Below, piece after piece: positions 1 to 8,266 of a stretch of DNA of 64,000 bases. The DNA is taken from the NCBI RefSeq assembly GCF_018131185.1, contig NZ_JAFCJE010000004.1, positions 62,001 through 126,000 of the forward strand, given 5' to 3'. This DNA is from Bradyrhizobium diazoefficiens (lineage in GTDB: Bacteria; Pseudomonadota; Alphaproteobacteria; Rhizobiales; Xanthobacteraceae). The translations under genes and the position numbers were made by a program. Position 1 is the first letter of the stretch. Every line of letters starts with the position of its first letter. The notes beneath the pieces are model-generated. The model made no database searches. It saw only the letters and a list, made by a program, of their open reading frames with translations, and had not been told where the DNA came from.

Positions 1-1355
1 TCGACCTGCGTCTGCAACGCCTCACCGCGCTCGGCCGCGACGAGATCCGCGACGAGCTCGACAAGCTCGCCGGCGAGATCGCCGATTATCTCGACATCCT
101 GCGCTCGCGCGACCGCGTGCTGGGCATCATCAAGACCGAGCTCGCCGAGGTGAAGGCCGAGTTCGCCACGCCGCGGCGCACCGTCATCATCGAGCAGGAA
201 GGCGAGGTCGAGGACGAGGACCTGATCCAGCGCGAGGACATGGTCGTCACCGTGTCCCATGCCGGCTACGTCAAGCGCGTGCCGCTGTCGGCCTACCGGG
301 CGCAGCGCCGCGGCGGCAAGGGCCGTGCCGGCATGCAGACCCGCGACGAGGATTTCGTCTCGCGCCTGTTCGTGGCTTCCACGCACACGCCGGTGTTGTT
401 CTTCTCCTCGCGTGGCCAGGTCTACAAGGAAAAGGTCTGGCGCCTGCCGATGGCGGCGCCGAACGCGCGCGGCAAGGCGCTGATCAACATCCTGCCGCTG
501 GAGCAGGGCGAGCGCATCACCACCATCATGCCGCTGCCCGAGGACGAATCCACCTGGGGCAACCTCGACGTGATGTTCGCCACCACGGGCGGTAACGTCC
601 GGCGCAACAAGCTGTCAGACTTCGTCGACGTCCGCCGCTCCGGCATCATCGCGATGAAGCTCGACGAGAACGAGGCGATCGTCGACGTGCAGATCTGCAC
701 CGAGCGCGACGACGTGCTGCTGACCGCCGCCGGCGGCCAGTGCATCCGTTTCCCCGTCACCGACGTGCGCGTGTTCACCGGGCGCACCTCGATGGGCGTG
801 CGCGGTATCGCCCTCGGCGACGGCGACAAGGTGATTTCGCTGGCGATCCTGCGCCATGTCGAGACCGTCTCGGACGAGCGTTCGGCGTATCTGAAGATGC
901 GTCGCGCGGTGGCCGGCGAAGCCGGAACCGAAGACACGGCAATGGACGGCGAGGCCGAGGAGACCTCCGGCAGCTTCCAGCTCGCGCAGGAGCGTTACGC
1001 CGAGATGTCGGCGCAGGAGCAGGTCGTGCTCACCGTCTCCGTCAACGGCTATGGCAAGCGGACCTCGTCCTACGAGTACCGCACCACCGGCCGCGGCGGC
1101 AAAGGCATCGTCGCCATGAGCGTCAACAACCGCAACGGCAATCTGGTGGCGTCATTCCCGGTCGAGGAGGCTGATCAGATCATGCTGGTCACCGACAAGG
1201 GCCAGCTGATCCGCTGCCCGGTCGAAGGCATCCGTATCGCCGGCCGCTCGACCCAGGGCGTGATCGTGTTCGACACCGCCGAGGACGAGCACGTGGTGTC
1301 GGTCGAGCACATCACGGAAGAGGCGGAGAGCGGCAACGGGGCGAATGGGGAATAG
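1..1355 (+). CDS. gyrA: DNA gyrase subunit A, C-terminal part (5' end outside window)
   Basis: Open from the left edge (reading frame from base 3) to a TAG at 1353-1355, about 450 residues. The first residues are the helical tail of the breakage-reunion domain. They are followed by repeated beta-pinwheel blades that wrap DNA and allow negative supercoiling. The GyrA box (QRRGGKG) starts near base 303, which separates GyrA from ParC. A second related blade motif (TGRGGKG) lies near 1085. The acidic tail is typical of GyrA. The GTG at 117 is internal and not a start. The catalytic Tyr and the ATPase partner GyrB are outside the window. Confidence 0.97.
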   Translation, partial: DLRLQRLTALGRDEIRDELDKLAGEIADYLDILRSRDRVLGIIKTELAEVKAEFATPRRTVIIEQEGEVEDEDLIQREDMVVTVSHAGYVKRVPLSAYRAQRRGGKGRAGMQTRDEDFVSRLFVASTHTPVLFFSSRGQVYKEKVWRLPMAAPNARGKALINILPLEQGERITTIMPLPEDESTWGNLDVMFATTGGNVRRNKLSDFVDVRRSGIIAMKLDENEAIVDVQICTERDDVLLTAAGGQCIRFPVTDVRVFTGRTSMGVRGIALGDGDKVISLAILRHVETVSDERSAYLKMRRAVAGEAGTEDTAMDGEAEETSGSFQLAQERYAEMSAQEQVVLTVSVNGYGKRTSSYEYRTTGRGGKGIVAMSVNNRNGNLVASFPVEEADQIMLVTDKGQLIRCPVEGIRIAGRSTQGVIVFDTAEDEHVVSVEHITEEAESGNGANGE

Positions 1356-1416
1356 CGAGAGAGTAGCGAACAGCAGTTTCTGCTCGACATTCGCTATTCG
1401 CCTCTCACATTCGCCG
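1341..1416. repeat. imperfect inverted repeat after gyrA
   Basis: The last codons of gyrA and the following bases contain GCGAATG and AATAGCGA motifs. These recur inverted as TTCGCTATTCG and CATTCGC around a small hairpin (AGCAG-ttt-CTGCT, 1372-1384). It probably folds in the transcript and could end gyrA and/or the convergent small gene. There is no long T-run, so terminator function is only inferred. Confidence 0.45.
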
Positions 1417-1431
1417 GCCTGACAGACCAGA

Positions 1432-1689
1432 CTACGGGGTGCGGTTTGCGGTCACGAGGCGCGCCTCGCGGACATTCGCCTTGGTGCCGGCCTTGCGCAG
1501 GCACGAGGCCTCGAAATTCGGCCAGGCCTGCTGCGAGCAATCTTTGCCGATGGCGCGGATGTCGAGCCGGTCGCTCTTGGCCAGCGGCTGCGGCACGCTG
1601 GCTTCGACCGAGGGAGCGAAGCCGGGCAGGAGGGTGAGGGCGGCCGCAACAGACGCAGAGAGTGCGATCGCTGAAAGAGTCTTGAACAT
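1432..1689 (-). CDS. small secreted protein of unknown function
   Basis: 85 residues with a clear Sec signal peptide (MFKTLSAIALSASVAAALTL, cleavage probably after residue 25-30). The mature part of about 55 residues has two cysteines (DCSQQAW and SCLRKAG) that could form a disulfide. I start it at the ATG at 1689, because AGGGGA lies about 8 bases upstream; a TTG two codons earlier is in frame but worse placed. Short two-cysteine secreted proteins of this look are common in Bradyrhizobium. The function is unknown. It is convergent with gyrA. Confidence 0.7.
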   Translation of the reverse strand: MFKTLSAIALSASVAAALTLLPGFAPSVEASVPQPLAKSDRLDIRAIGKDCSQQAWPNFEASCLRKAGTKANVREARLVTANRTP

Positions 1690-1946
1690 TGACAATCCCC
1701 TGTGATGCGGCCGCCTACGCCCAGTGTGCGGCCCGTCATTCGTTGGCCGGATTAGTAACCATGGCCAGTTTCCGGACGTCTTCGCCGGCGCGGGAAATGG
1801 TTTCGTTCGCGCTCCGTTTTGTTTCGTGGCTGCCCCGCGGACGAAACAAACCGGCCATTGCCGACAGGGCTGGTAGAGATTCGCCTGTGTCGGCCAGGGA
1901 ACCGGTCCGGCTTGCCGGGCCGCGCCGGGCGCGGTAGGAGGGAGCC

Positions 1947-2444
1947 ATGCCGCGTATCGCCTTCTATCCCGGTTCCTTCGACCCCATCACCAACGGCCAT
2001 CTGGACGTGGTCCGGCACAGCGTTTCGCTGTGCGACCGGCTCGTGGTCGCGATCGGGGTCCACCCCGGCAAGAAGCCGCTGTTTGCCACCGAGGAACGGC
2101 TGCAGATGCTCCATGACGTCTGCGGGCCGCTGGCGGCCCAGGCCGGCTGCGTGCTCGAAGCGGTCACATTCGACGATCTCGCGGTGACCGCGGCGCGCAA
2201 GCACGGTGCCACCATCATGATCCGGGGTCTGCGTGACGGCACCGATCTCGACTACGAAATGCAGCTCGCCGGCATGAACGGGACCATGGCGCCCGAGGTG
2301 CACACGGTCTTCCTGCCGGCCTCTCCCATGGTTCGCCCGATCACCGCCACTTTGGTGCGCCAGATCGCCGGCATGGGCGGGGACGTCTCGGCGTTCGTCC
2401 CGCCGCAGGTTGCAGCACAGCTCAAGGCAAAATTCGCCGCGTAA
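1947..2444 (+). CDS. coaD: phosphopantetheine adenylyltransferase
   Basis: 165 residues, the normal size of CoaD. It makes dephospho-CoA from 4'-phosphopantetheine and ATP, the penultimate step of coenzyme A synthesis in the cytosol. The nucleotidyltransferase motif [10 protein letters not shown] is at residues 9-18 (TxGH form). The second nucleotide-binding region is the [11 protein letters not shown] stretch near the C-terminus. The start ATG is preceded by GGAGGGAG. It opens a row of same-strand genes (two cyclophilins, then queA), an order common near gyrA in this group of bacteria. Confidence 0.97.
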   Translation: MPRIAFYPGSFDPITNGHLDVVRHSVSLCDRLVVAIGVHPGKKPLFATEERLQMLHDVCGPLAAQAGCVLEAVTFDDLAVTAARKHGATIMIRGLRDGTDLDYEMQLAGMNGTMAPEVHTVFLPASPMVRPITATLVRQIAGMGGDVSAFVPPQVAAQLKAKFAA

Positions 2445-2479
2445 CGGCGCTTTCTCTTCATCTCTGATCCGGAGTCGTC

Positions 2480-3043
2480 ATGATTCGAGTTCTCGCAGTT
2501 CTTGCCGCGCTTCTGTTCGCGGTGCCGGCGGTGGCGCAGCAATTGCCGGCCAATCTCGACAAGGCCAACGCCATCGTCATCGACAGCACCAAGGGCCGTA
2601 TCGTCATCAAACTACGCACCGATATCGCGCCTCAGCATGCCGAGCGGATCAAGCAGCTCGCGCGCGAGGGCTATTACAACAACGTGCCGTTCCACCGCGT
2701 CATGGACGGCTTCATGGCGCAGACCGGCGACGGCGAGAAGTTCAACGGCACCGGCGGCTCGAAATATCCGAACCTGAAGCAGGAATTCTCCAAGGTGCAT
2801 TTTGCACGCGGCATCGTCGGCATGGCCCGGCGCGGCGACAGCCTCGATAGCGCCAACTCGCAATTCTTCATCATGTTCGCCGACGGCGGCAGCCTCGACG
2901 GCCAGTACACCGTGATCGGCGAGGTCGTGCAGGGCATGGATGTCGTCGACAAGCTGAAGAAGGCACCTCCCGGCTCAGCCGGCGGCGCCGTGACCGATCC
3001 GGACAAGATGGTGAAGGTGCAGGTCGCCTCCGACATCAAATAG
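2480..3043 (+). CDS. periplasmic peptidyl-prolyl cis-trans isomerase (cyclophilin)
   Basis: 187 residues. A Sec signal peptide (residues 1-20, ending AVAQ) precedes a cyclophilin domain, so the enzyme should act on X-Pro bonds in the periplasm. Core residues are present: FHRVMDGFMAQTGD carries the catalytic Arg and Gln, and NSQFFI is a strand of the binding pocket. CGGAG lies before the ATG. It sits 35 bases after coaD and shares a strand with the next two genes. It resembles PpiA in location but is otherwise a short-loop bacterial cyclophilin. Confidence 0.93.
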   Translation: MIRVLAVLAALLFAVPAVAQQLPANLDKANAIVIDSTKGRIVIKLRTDIAPQHAERIKQLAREGYYNNVPFHRVMDGFMAQTGDGEKFNGTGGSKYPNLKQEFSKVHFARGIVGMARRGDSLDSANSQFFIMFADGGSLDGQYTVIGEVVQGMDVVDKLKKAPPGSAGGAVTDPDKMVKVQVASDIK

Positions 3044-3054
3044 GAGGTTGCGAT

Positions 3055-3480
3055 ATGGCGCGCTGTGGCGACAAGCTCCTGCTGGTTGCCGCATTGCTGC
3101 TGTTCGGCGTCTCCGGTGCGGCCGCCGAGGGTGGGCAGGTCAACACCATCCAGGACATCTTCCGCCATCTACGGACCTGCTGGAAACCCCCGCCGCCTTC
3201 CAGGGCCCGCCCACTCGACATCACCGTCGTCGTGAGCTTTAACCGGTTCGGCGACATTCTGGGCCATCCGAGGATCTCCTACGAATCCGCGGAGGCCTCC
3301 GACAATGACCGGCTGCAATACCGGATCGCGGTGATGGAGGCGTTGCAACGCTGCACGCCGATGCCATTTACCGATGCAATGGCGGGCGCTGCCGCGGGAC
3401 GTCCATTCGCGATCCAGTTCCGCAGCCGCAAAACGTCACCTGACAAGACTTCACCCTCAACGCAAGAGAGACGAGCATGA
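3055..3480 (+). CDS. secreted protein of unknown function between two cyclophilins
   Basis: 141 residues with a signal peptide (KLLLVAALLLFGVSGAAAE, cleavage near residue 25). The mature part, with RTCWKPPP, ITVVVSFNRFGDILG and a later AVMEALQRCTPMPF, resembles the TonB/TolA C-terminal type of periplasmic domain (two Cys, beta strand, helix). That likeness is a family impression, not proof. AGGAGGT precedes the ATG. The TGA overlaps the ATG of the next cyclophilin (ATGA), so the two are translationally coupled. Confidence 0.8.
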   Translation: MARCGDKLLLVAALLLFGVSGAAAEGGQVNTIQDIFRHLRTCWKPPPPSRARPLDITVVVSFNRFGDILGHPRISYESAEASDNDRLQYRIAVMEALQRCTPMPFTDAMAGAAAGRPFAIQFRSRKTSPDKTSPSTQERRA

Positions 3481-3941
3481 GCGCCACCGAAAACACCCTG
3501 ATCCTCGAGACCACGCAGGGCCCCGTCACCATCGAGATGCGGCCCGATCTCGCACCCGGCCATGTCGCGCGCATCAAGGAGCTCGTGCGCGAAGGCTTCT
3601 ACGACGGTATCGTGTTCCACCGGGTGATCGACGGATTCATGGCGCAGACCGGCTGCCCGCAGGGCACCGGCACCGGCGGCTCCGGCAAGAAGCTGAAGGC
3701 CGAGTTCAACAAGGAGCCGCATGTGCGCGGTACCACCTCGATGGCGCGCGCCGCCAACCCCGATTCCGGCGACAGCCAGTTCTTCATCTGCTTCGACGAC
3801 GCCCGCTTCCTGGACAACCAGTACACGGTGTGGGGCAAGGTCACCGAGGGCATGGAGAACGTCGACAAGATCAAGCGCGGCGAGCCGGTGCAGAACCCCG
3901 ACAAGATCGTCAAGGCGCGGATGGCCGCGGACAAGGAATAG
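3477..3941 (+). CDS. ppiB: cytosolic peptidyl-prolyl cis-trans isomerase B (cyclophilin)
   Basis: 154 residues with no signal peptide, so this is the cytosolic partner of the exported cyclophilin at 2480. Motifs are FHRVIDGFMAQTGCPQGTG, TSMARAANPDSGDSQFFI and YTVWGKVTEGM, all standard for PpiB-type enzymes. Its ATG overlaps the stop of the preceding secreted-protein gene by the ATGA arrangement. The 140-base gap to queA is filled by a dispersed palindromic repeat. Confidence 0.94.
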   Translation: MSATENTLILETTQGPVTIEMRPDLAPGHVARIKELVREGFYDGIVFHRVIDGFMAQTGCPQGTGTGGSGKKLKAEFNKEPHVRGTTSMARAANPDSGDSQFFICFDDARFLDNQYTVWGKVTEGMENVDKIKRGEPVQNPDKIVKARMAADKE

Positions 3942-3944
3942 GCC

Positions 3945-4070
3945 CATCCCCTCATGGTGAGGAGGCGCGCAGCGCCGTCTCGAACCATGAAGGCCGAGCT
4001 GCCGCAGCGGGCCTTCATCCTTCGAGACGCGCGTTCCGCGCTCCTCAGGATGAGGAGTGACTGTGCGGCT
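3945..4070. repeat. dispersed palindromic repeat, copy 1 (CCTTCGAGAC family)
   Basis: Between ppiB and queA. The left half reads CTCATGGTGAGGAGGC...GTCTCGAACCATGAAGG. The right half reads CCTTCATCCTTCGAGACGC...GCTCCTCAGGATGAGG. The two halves can pair into a long hairpin. Related elements occur at 27527-27630 and 31285-31410 in this window. Such elements are typical non-coding repeats of Bradyrhizobium-type genomes. No open frame of its own is credible. Confidence 0.75.
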
Positions 4071-4082
4071 CTGAGCCTGCTC

Positions 4083-5156
4083 ATGCGCACCGACCTGTTC
4101 GATTTCGACCTGCCCGCCGAGCGTATCGCACTGCGCCCGGCGAGCCCGCGTGACTCCGCGAGGATGCTGGTCGTGGAGAACGGTGCGCTGCGCGACCAGA
4201 CCATCGCCGACCTGCCGCAATGGGTGAAAGCGGGCGACCAGCTCGTCGTCAACGACACCAAGGTGATCGCAGCGCAGCTCAAGGGCCGCCGCATCGGCCG
4301 CGAGACCGAGCCCAGGATCGAAGCGACGCTGATCAAGCGGCTCGACGGCTCGCGCTGGCAGGCGCTGGTGAAGCCCGCGAAGAAACTTGTCGCCGGCGAC
4401 CGCATCCGCTTCGGCAATGAAGGCAAGGTGTGCCTGCTCGGCCATCTCGACGCCGAGGTCGAGGCGAAGGGCAGCGAAGGCGAGGTCACGCTGTCGTTCT
4501 CGTTCCACGGGTCCGCGCTGGACCAGGCCATCGCCGATCTCGGCAGCCCGCCGCTGCCGCCCTACATCGCCTCCAAGCGCACGCCTGACGATCAGGATCT
4601 CGCCGACTACCAGACCATGTTCGCCGCGAACGAAGGCGCGGTCGCAGCTCCGACCGCCGGGCTGCATTTCACCCCGGAGCTGGAGAGGGCGCTGCATGAG
4701 CGCGGTGTCGGCCTCAACCGCATCACGCTGCATGTCGGGGCAGGCACGTTCCTGCCGGTGAAGGTCGACGATACCGAAGGCCACAAGATGCATGCCGAGT
4801 GGGGCACGATCTCGGCCGAGACGGCGGAGCGCCTCAACAGCGCGCGAAGGAATGGCGGCCGCATCATCGCCGTCGGCACCACGTCATTGCGGCTGCTCGA
4901 GAGCGCCGCACGCGAGGACGGCACCATCCAGCCGTTCGCGGCGGAGACCTCGATCTTCATTACGCCCGGCTATCGCTTCCGCGCCGTCGATGTCCTGATG
5001 ACCAATTTCCATTTGCCGAAGTCGACGCTGTTCATGCTGGTGTCGGCGTTCTCCGGGCTGGGAACGATGAAGGCGGCGTATGCGCACGCGATTTCGAACG
5101 GGTATCGGTTCTATTCGTACGGAGATGCGTGCCTGTTGTTTCGGGCGGTGCCGTAG
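4083..5156 (+). CDS. queA: S-adenosylmethionine:tRNA ribosyltransferase-isomerase
   Basis: 357 residues. QueA transfers and isomerises the ribosyl part of SAM onto preQ1 in tRNA to give epoxyqueuosine. The start is [11 protein letters not shown] at 4083, the family's usual N-terminus. The frame is open upstream to 3954, but only through the repeat. Family motifs include the N-terminal [50 protein letters not shown] and the C-terminal YGDACLL. No good ribosome site is visible because the repeat lies close by. Its partner tgt is 4.5 kb downstream. Confidence 0.96.
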   Translation: MRTDLFDFDLPAERIALRPASPRDSARMLVVENGALRDQTIADLPQWVKAGDQLVVNDTKVIAAQLKGRRIGRETEPRIEATLIKRLDGSRWQALVKPAKKLVAGDRIRFGNEGKVCLLGHLDAEVEAKGSEGEVTLSFSFHGSALDQAIADLGSPPLPPYIASKRTPDDQDLADYQTMFAANEGAVAAPTAGLHFTPELERALHERGVGLNRITLHVGAGTFLPVKVDDTEGHKMHAEWGTISAETAERLNSARRNGGRIIAVGTTSLRLLESAAREDGTIQPFAAETSIFITPGYRFRAVDVLMTNFHLPKSTLFMLVSAFSGLGTMKAAYAHAISNGYRFYSYGDACLLFRAVP

Positions 5157-5242
5157 GGTGGGCAAAGGCGCACAGCGCCGTGCCCACCATCTTTTCATGA
5201 TCGAGGCAGGTGGTGGGCACGCTTTCGCTTTGCCCACCCTAC
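5153..5242. repeat. inverted repeat at the end of queA
   Basis: Perfect 15-base arms GTAGGGTGGGCAAAG (5153-5167) and CTTTGCCCACCCTAC (5228-5242), with inner complementary segments CGTGCCCACC and GGTGGGCACG. The queA stop codon lies inside the left arm. It resembles the GGGTGGGCAAAG repeats common in Bradyrhizobium and may also stop transcription of convergent queA and asd. Confidence 0.8.
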
Positions 5243-5252
5243 GCACCTTCCA

Positions 5253-6278
5253 CTACGCCATCACCCGCTGCGGCAAGAGCTCGGCGATCTGCACCGCATT
5301 CAGCGCGGCGCCCTTCAAGAGCTGGTCCGCCGCCACGAACATCGAGATCGAATGCCCTGAGGGGTCGCTGAGATCCTTGCGGATGCGGCCGACCAGGACG
5401 TCGTCCTGGCCCGAAGCGTCGATCGGCATCGGGAAGTAGTTCTTGGCGCGGTCGTCCACCACCTTCACGCCCGGGGCCTGCGCCATGATGGCGCGGACCT
5501 GGTCCTCGCTGATCGGATTCTCGCACTCGAACGTGATGGCCTCGCAATGGGCGCGCAACACCGGCACGCGCACGCAGGTGACGCCGACGGCGATCGTCTC
5601 GTCCTCGAAGATCTTGCGGGTCTCCTTGATGACCTTGGTCTCTTCGTCGTTGTAGCCGGTCTCGGGGTCGACGGCGGTGTTGTGGTTGAACAGGTTGAAG
5701 GCATAGGGGTGCGGCATCACCCTGGGCGTATAGACCTGCCCGTTGAGATTGGCGCGGGTGGATTCGACCAGTTCCTCCATCGCGGCCGCGCCGGCGCCGC
5801 TCGCCGCCTGGTAGGTCGAGATGATGACGCGCTTGATGCGGTTCTTCTGATGGATCGGCCACAGCGGCACCAGCGCCGTGATTGCCGCGCAGTTCGGGTT
5901 GGCAATGATGCCCTTGTGGTCGCGGATGCGGCTCGCATTGATCTCGGGGATCACCAGCGGCACGTTCGGATCCATGCGGAAGGCGGAGGAGTTGTCGACG
6001 ACGACCGCGCCGGCCTTGACCGCGATCGGCGCGAACTTCTTGGAGATGCTGCCGCCGGCGGAGAACAGGGCGATATCGACACCGTCGAAAGACCGTTCGG
6101 TCAGCTCCTCGATCACGACCGGCTGGCCGCGGAACGATACCGTCCTGCCGGCGGAGCGGGCGCTCGCCACCGCCTTGAGCTTACCGACGCGAAAGCCGCG
6201 CTTGTCCATGGTGGCGATGAATTCGGCGCCCACCGCACCGGTGACGCCGACAATCGCGACGACAGGATCGTTACTCAC
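5253..6278 (-). CDS. asd: aspartate-semialdehyde dehydrogenase
   Basis: 341 residues. It reduces aspartyl phosphate to aspartate semialdehyde with NADPH, the branch point to lysine/diaminopimelate, methionine and threonine. It shows an N-terminal VAIVGVTGAVG nucleotide loop, the active-site Cys in NPNCAAI, the YQAASGAG loop and the C-terminal GHSISMFVA with the catalytic His. I prefer the GTG at 6278 because GGAGG sits five bases upstream; an ATG four codons earlier (6290) has no such site. Upstream lie a terminator and a threonine-rich leader peptide, so expression is probably controlled by attenuation. Confidence 0.95.
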   Translation of the reverse strand: MSNDPVVAIVGVTGAVGAEFIATMDKRGFRVGKLKAVASARSAGRTVSFRGQPVVIEELTERSFDGVDIALFSAGGSISKKFAPIAVKAGAVVVDNSSAFRMDPNVPLVIPEINASRIRDHKGIIANPNCAAITALVPLWPIHQKNRIKRVIISTYQAASGAGAAAMEELVESTRANLNGQVYTPRVMPHPYAFNLFNHNTAVDPETGYNDEETKVIKETRKIFEDETIAVGVTCVRVPVLRAHCEAITFECENPISEDQVRAIMAQAPGVKVVDDRAKNYFPMPIDASGQDDVLVGRIRKDLSDPSGHSISMFVAADQLLKGAALNAVQIAELLPQRVMA

Positions 6279-6311
6279 TTTGTCCTCCATTGAATTTGCG
6301 AATTAGACAAC

Positions 6312-6343
6312 AAAAAAGCCCCGGACCATCGAGGGCGGGGCTT
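6312..6343 (-). terminator. intrinsic terminator (attenuator) in the asd leader
   Basis: Read on the minus strand, arms AAGCCCCG (6343-6336) and CGGGGCTT (6323-6316) form an 8-bp G/C-rich stem with a 12-base loop, followed by TTTTTT. It lies between the threonine-rich leader peptide and asd on the same strand. A GGGGC segment inside the leader reading frame could pair with the 5' arm and prevent termination, as expected for an attenuator. Confidence 0.85.
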
Positions 6344-6373
6344 CGGTAGAGCAGATTGCGTTCTAGTCGACGA

Positions 6374-6445
6374 CTACGCGCGCACGCCTCCCCGGGCCCC
6401 TGAGGCCGTGGTGGTTTTGGTCGTGCGTTTGGTGGTCGTGAACAT
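6374..6445 (-). CDS. threonine-rich leader peptide of asd (attenuator)
   Basis: A 23-codon reading frame, ATG at 6445-6443 and TAG at 6376-6374. It begins MFTTTKRTTKTTT: 8 of the first 13 residues are Thr, by ACG and ACC codons only. The A of the ATG is 9 bases after a good -10 box, and no Shine-Dalgarno is visible, so the mRNA is probably leaderless. The next element is an intrinsic terminator, then asd. Attenuation predicts that scarcity of charged tRNA-Thr stalls the ribosome in the Thr run and favours an antiterminator, raising asd. The composition and layout are seen directly; the regulation is inferred. Confidence 0.8.
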   Translation of the reverse strand: MFTTTKRTTKTTTASGARGGVRA

Positions 6446-6453
6446 GGCGGCGA

Positions 6454-6482
6454 CTTATGCGGGAGAGTCTTGCGGCCGTCAA
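6454..6482 (-). promoter_or_regulatory. sigma70-like promoter of the asd leader
   Basis: On the minus strand, TTGACG (6482-6477), a 17-base spacer and CATAAG (6459-6454). The A of the leader ATG follows after 8 bases, which places the likely transcription start at or next to the start codon. It lies in the 89-base gap between the PepSY gene and the leader. Confidence 0.6.
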
Positions 6483-6534
6483 TGGCTTTTCGCCCCGGCC
6501 GATGCCGGGGGCCGAAGCCGCTATTTGGCAGTCG

Positions 6535-7134
6535 CTATTTTCTGGCGCCCGGCGGCTGCAGGATGACCTCCTTGAGGTCGTCGCCGCTGATCACGACGAT
6601 CGCGAAATTGAGCCGGCCGCGTTCGCGCACCAGCCCGCCGCTGATCGCCTTGCCCGAGGCCGCGCGTTCGGCGACCCGCACGGCATCGGCGAGGCGGTGC
6701 CTAATCGCGCCGAGCGCTGCGAGGTTGTCGCGGTCCTCGTGGTCGAGCTCGGCGAGGGGCAGGGCGGCTTCGCCGCCGACCAGCTCGCCGGTCGAAGCAT
6801 TGATGGTGTGGCGCCAGATCCGGTCGTTGTGCAGCGTCTTGACGCGGTAGACCGGTACGCCGGAGGCTCCGTCGAAACTCACATCCGCCGTGGTGGCGCC
6901 GGCGTGGCGGCGTTCCGCGATCGCCATGGCCTGGCTGATCGAGATCGACGAGCCGCGAAAGCGCTCGATCTCGCGGCTGACGGCCTGGCGGTCCGCTTCG
7001 GCGTCACCATCCGTGTCGCTGCGAAGCGTGGTCGGCGTGCTCGTGGCCACGATTGCCCGAGCGGGTGCGGCGAGGAGGTGCGCGGACAAGGCGATCGCAA
7101 GCAGTCCTGAGGTCCATCGTTTGACTGTCGTCAT
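6535..7134 (-). CDS. secreted PepSY-domain protein
   Basis: 199 residues. A signal peptide (TSGLLAIALSAHLLAAPARA) precedes two PepSY-like units. The first has ISISQAMAIAERRHAGATTADVSF and VYRVKTLHNDR...INASTGEL. The second has LAALGAIRHRLADAVRVAERAASG and a closing beta strand LNFAIVVIS. PepSY modules are small extracytoplasmic regulatory domains, often linked to proteases or metal systems. I start at the ATG at 7134; longer in-frame starts give no better signal peptide. A TetR-type palindrome lies 170 bases upstream, suggesting control by the neighbouring regulator. Confidence 0.8.
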   Translation of the reverse strand: MTTVKRWTSGLLAIALSAHLLAAPARAIVATSTPTTLRSDTDGDAEADRQAVSREIERFRGSSISISQAMAIAERRHAGATTADVSFDGASGVPVYRVKTLHNDRIWRHTINASTGELVGGEAALPLAELDHEDRDNLAALGAIRHRLADAVRVAERAASGKAISGGLVRERGRLNFAIVVISGDDLKEVILQPPGARK

Positions 7135-7306
7135 GCTCGAAACCGTCGGGCCAGCGCGTGTGCCGGATGATCGTAAAGAATTCGCGGCCGGCCTTGGGCA
7201 TCGGCCGGCCGCGGAGCGCCGCACCGGGCTGTACCCGGCACGGCGATCTCAGCGGTACGGGCCACCTTTGGGGCTGGTTAAAAAGCAGCCCGTATCGCTC
7301 ATAACT

Positions 7307-7325
7307 AAACCATACCGTATCGTTT
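7307..7325. promoter_or_regulatory. palindromic operator, site 1 (probable TetR target)
   Basis: AAACCATAC-C-GTATCGTTT: two 9-base half sites around one central base, 8 of 9 positions complementary. It lies between the end of the TetR gene and the start of the PepSY gene. A near-identical element is upstream of the patatin gene at 9526. An extra half-site-like CCGTATCG lies nearby at about 7290. Confidence 0.6.
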
Positions 7326-7386
7326 TATTTCGGTCAATGGACGCGATCGCGTCCGCTGTGGTGAAAGCGCTCACCTCACGGAATTG

Positions 7387-8130
7387 TCAGCGGGTGGGGC
7401 GGCGACGTGGCGTGGCCTTGGTGTCCTGGACGCGATCGGAAGGCCCAAGCGCGCCGGCCAGGAACAACTTGATCGCGGCGCGCATGCGCTTTTCGGCGGC
7501 CTTCATCTCGAGGGCCGTTCCGAACGTCGCCATGCGGTGGGTGTGGCCGACGACCACGTCGAGAAACACCTCGGCCGCAATGGTGGTGTCCTCGACGTCG
7601 ATCGCGCCCTGCGCAACCAGAAGGTCGAAGAAGCGTGCCGTGGTGGCGACGGCCTTGAGCCAGCCTTCTTCCTTGCCGAGCTTGGCGATGTCAGGGAAAT
7701 TGATGGCCTGCGACGTCATCATGCGGCTGAAGGCGACGGCATCGGGACCGCAGGTGAAAGTCAGCATCTCGCGCCCGATCTCGACCAGCCGTTGCTCGAC
7801 CGAGATGTCCGCAAGGCTGCTGAGCTGGGTCTCCGCCGCGGCGGAGAGGGGGGCAAGCCAGCGCGCGATCTCGCGCCTCAGCACGGCGGCAAACAGGCCG
7901 CGCTTGTCGCCGTAGCGGGAATAGACGGTGGGCTTGCTGACCCGGGCCGCTTCCGCCACCGCGTCGAGCGAGGTCGCGTCGAAGCCGCGGTCCAGGAACA
8001 GGCGGGTGGCGACCTCGATCAGCCGCTGGTCGCGTTCGATGGCGGCTGTCTTCGTCGGCCGGCCGCCGCGCGATTTCGGCACCTCGCGGCGCGGCGCTGC
8101 CGGTCTGGTCTTGGTCGCAGTCAATCCCAT
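7387..8130 (-). CDS. TetR-family transcriptional regulator
   Basis: 247 residues. A basic N-terminus is followed by a TetR helix-turn-helix (ATRLFLDRGFDATSLDAVAEA, then ARVSKPTVYSRYGDKRGLF). The C-terminal ligand domain resembles the AcrR/AefR-like group of efflux and lipid-responsive regulators. The start is taken as the ATG at 8130; the alternative TTG at 8160 is weaker. Matching 19-base palindromes occur on both sides of the gene, in front of a PepSY gene and a patatin gene. These three genes may form a local regulon. The ligand is unknown. Confidence 0.9.
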   Translation of the reverse strand: MGLTATKTRPAAPRREVPKSRGGRPTKTAAIERDQRLIEVATRLFLDRGFDATSLDAVAEAARVSKPTVYSRYGDKRGLFAAVLRREIARWLAPLSAAAETQLSSLADISVEQRLVEIGREMLTFTCGPDAVAFSRMMTSQAINFPDIAKLGKEEGWLKAVATTARFFDLLVAQGAIDVEDTTIAAEVFLDVVVGHTHRMATFGTALEMKAAEKRMRAAIKLFLAGALGPSDRVQDTKATPRRRPTR

Positions 8131-8266
8131 GCCCAAATGATTCCTGCGCGTTTCTGACAATGGTCATTCGACCTATATCGCGCAGGAGCCGAGGCGTCAT
8201 CGCGAATCTGGCCGAATTGGCCGTATCGTCAACGGTTTCGGCAGGGCCTCGTTCCGCCACCGGCGT

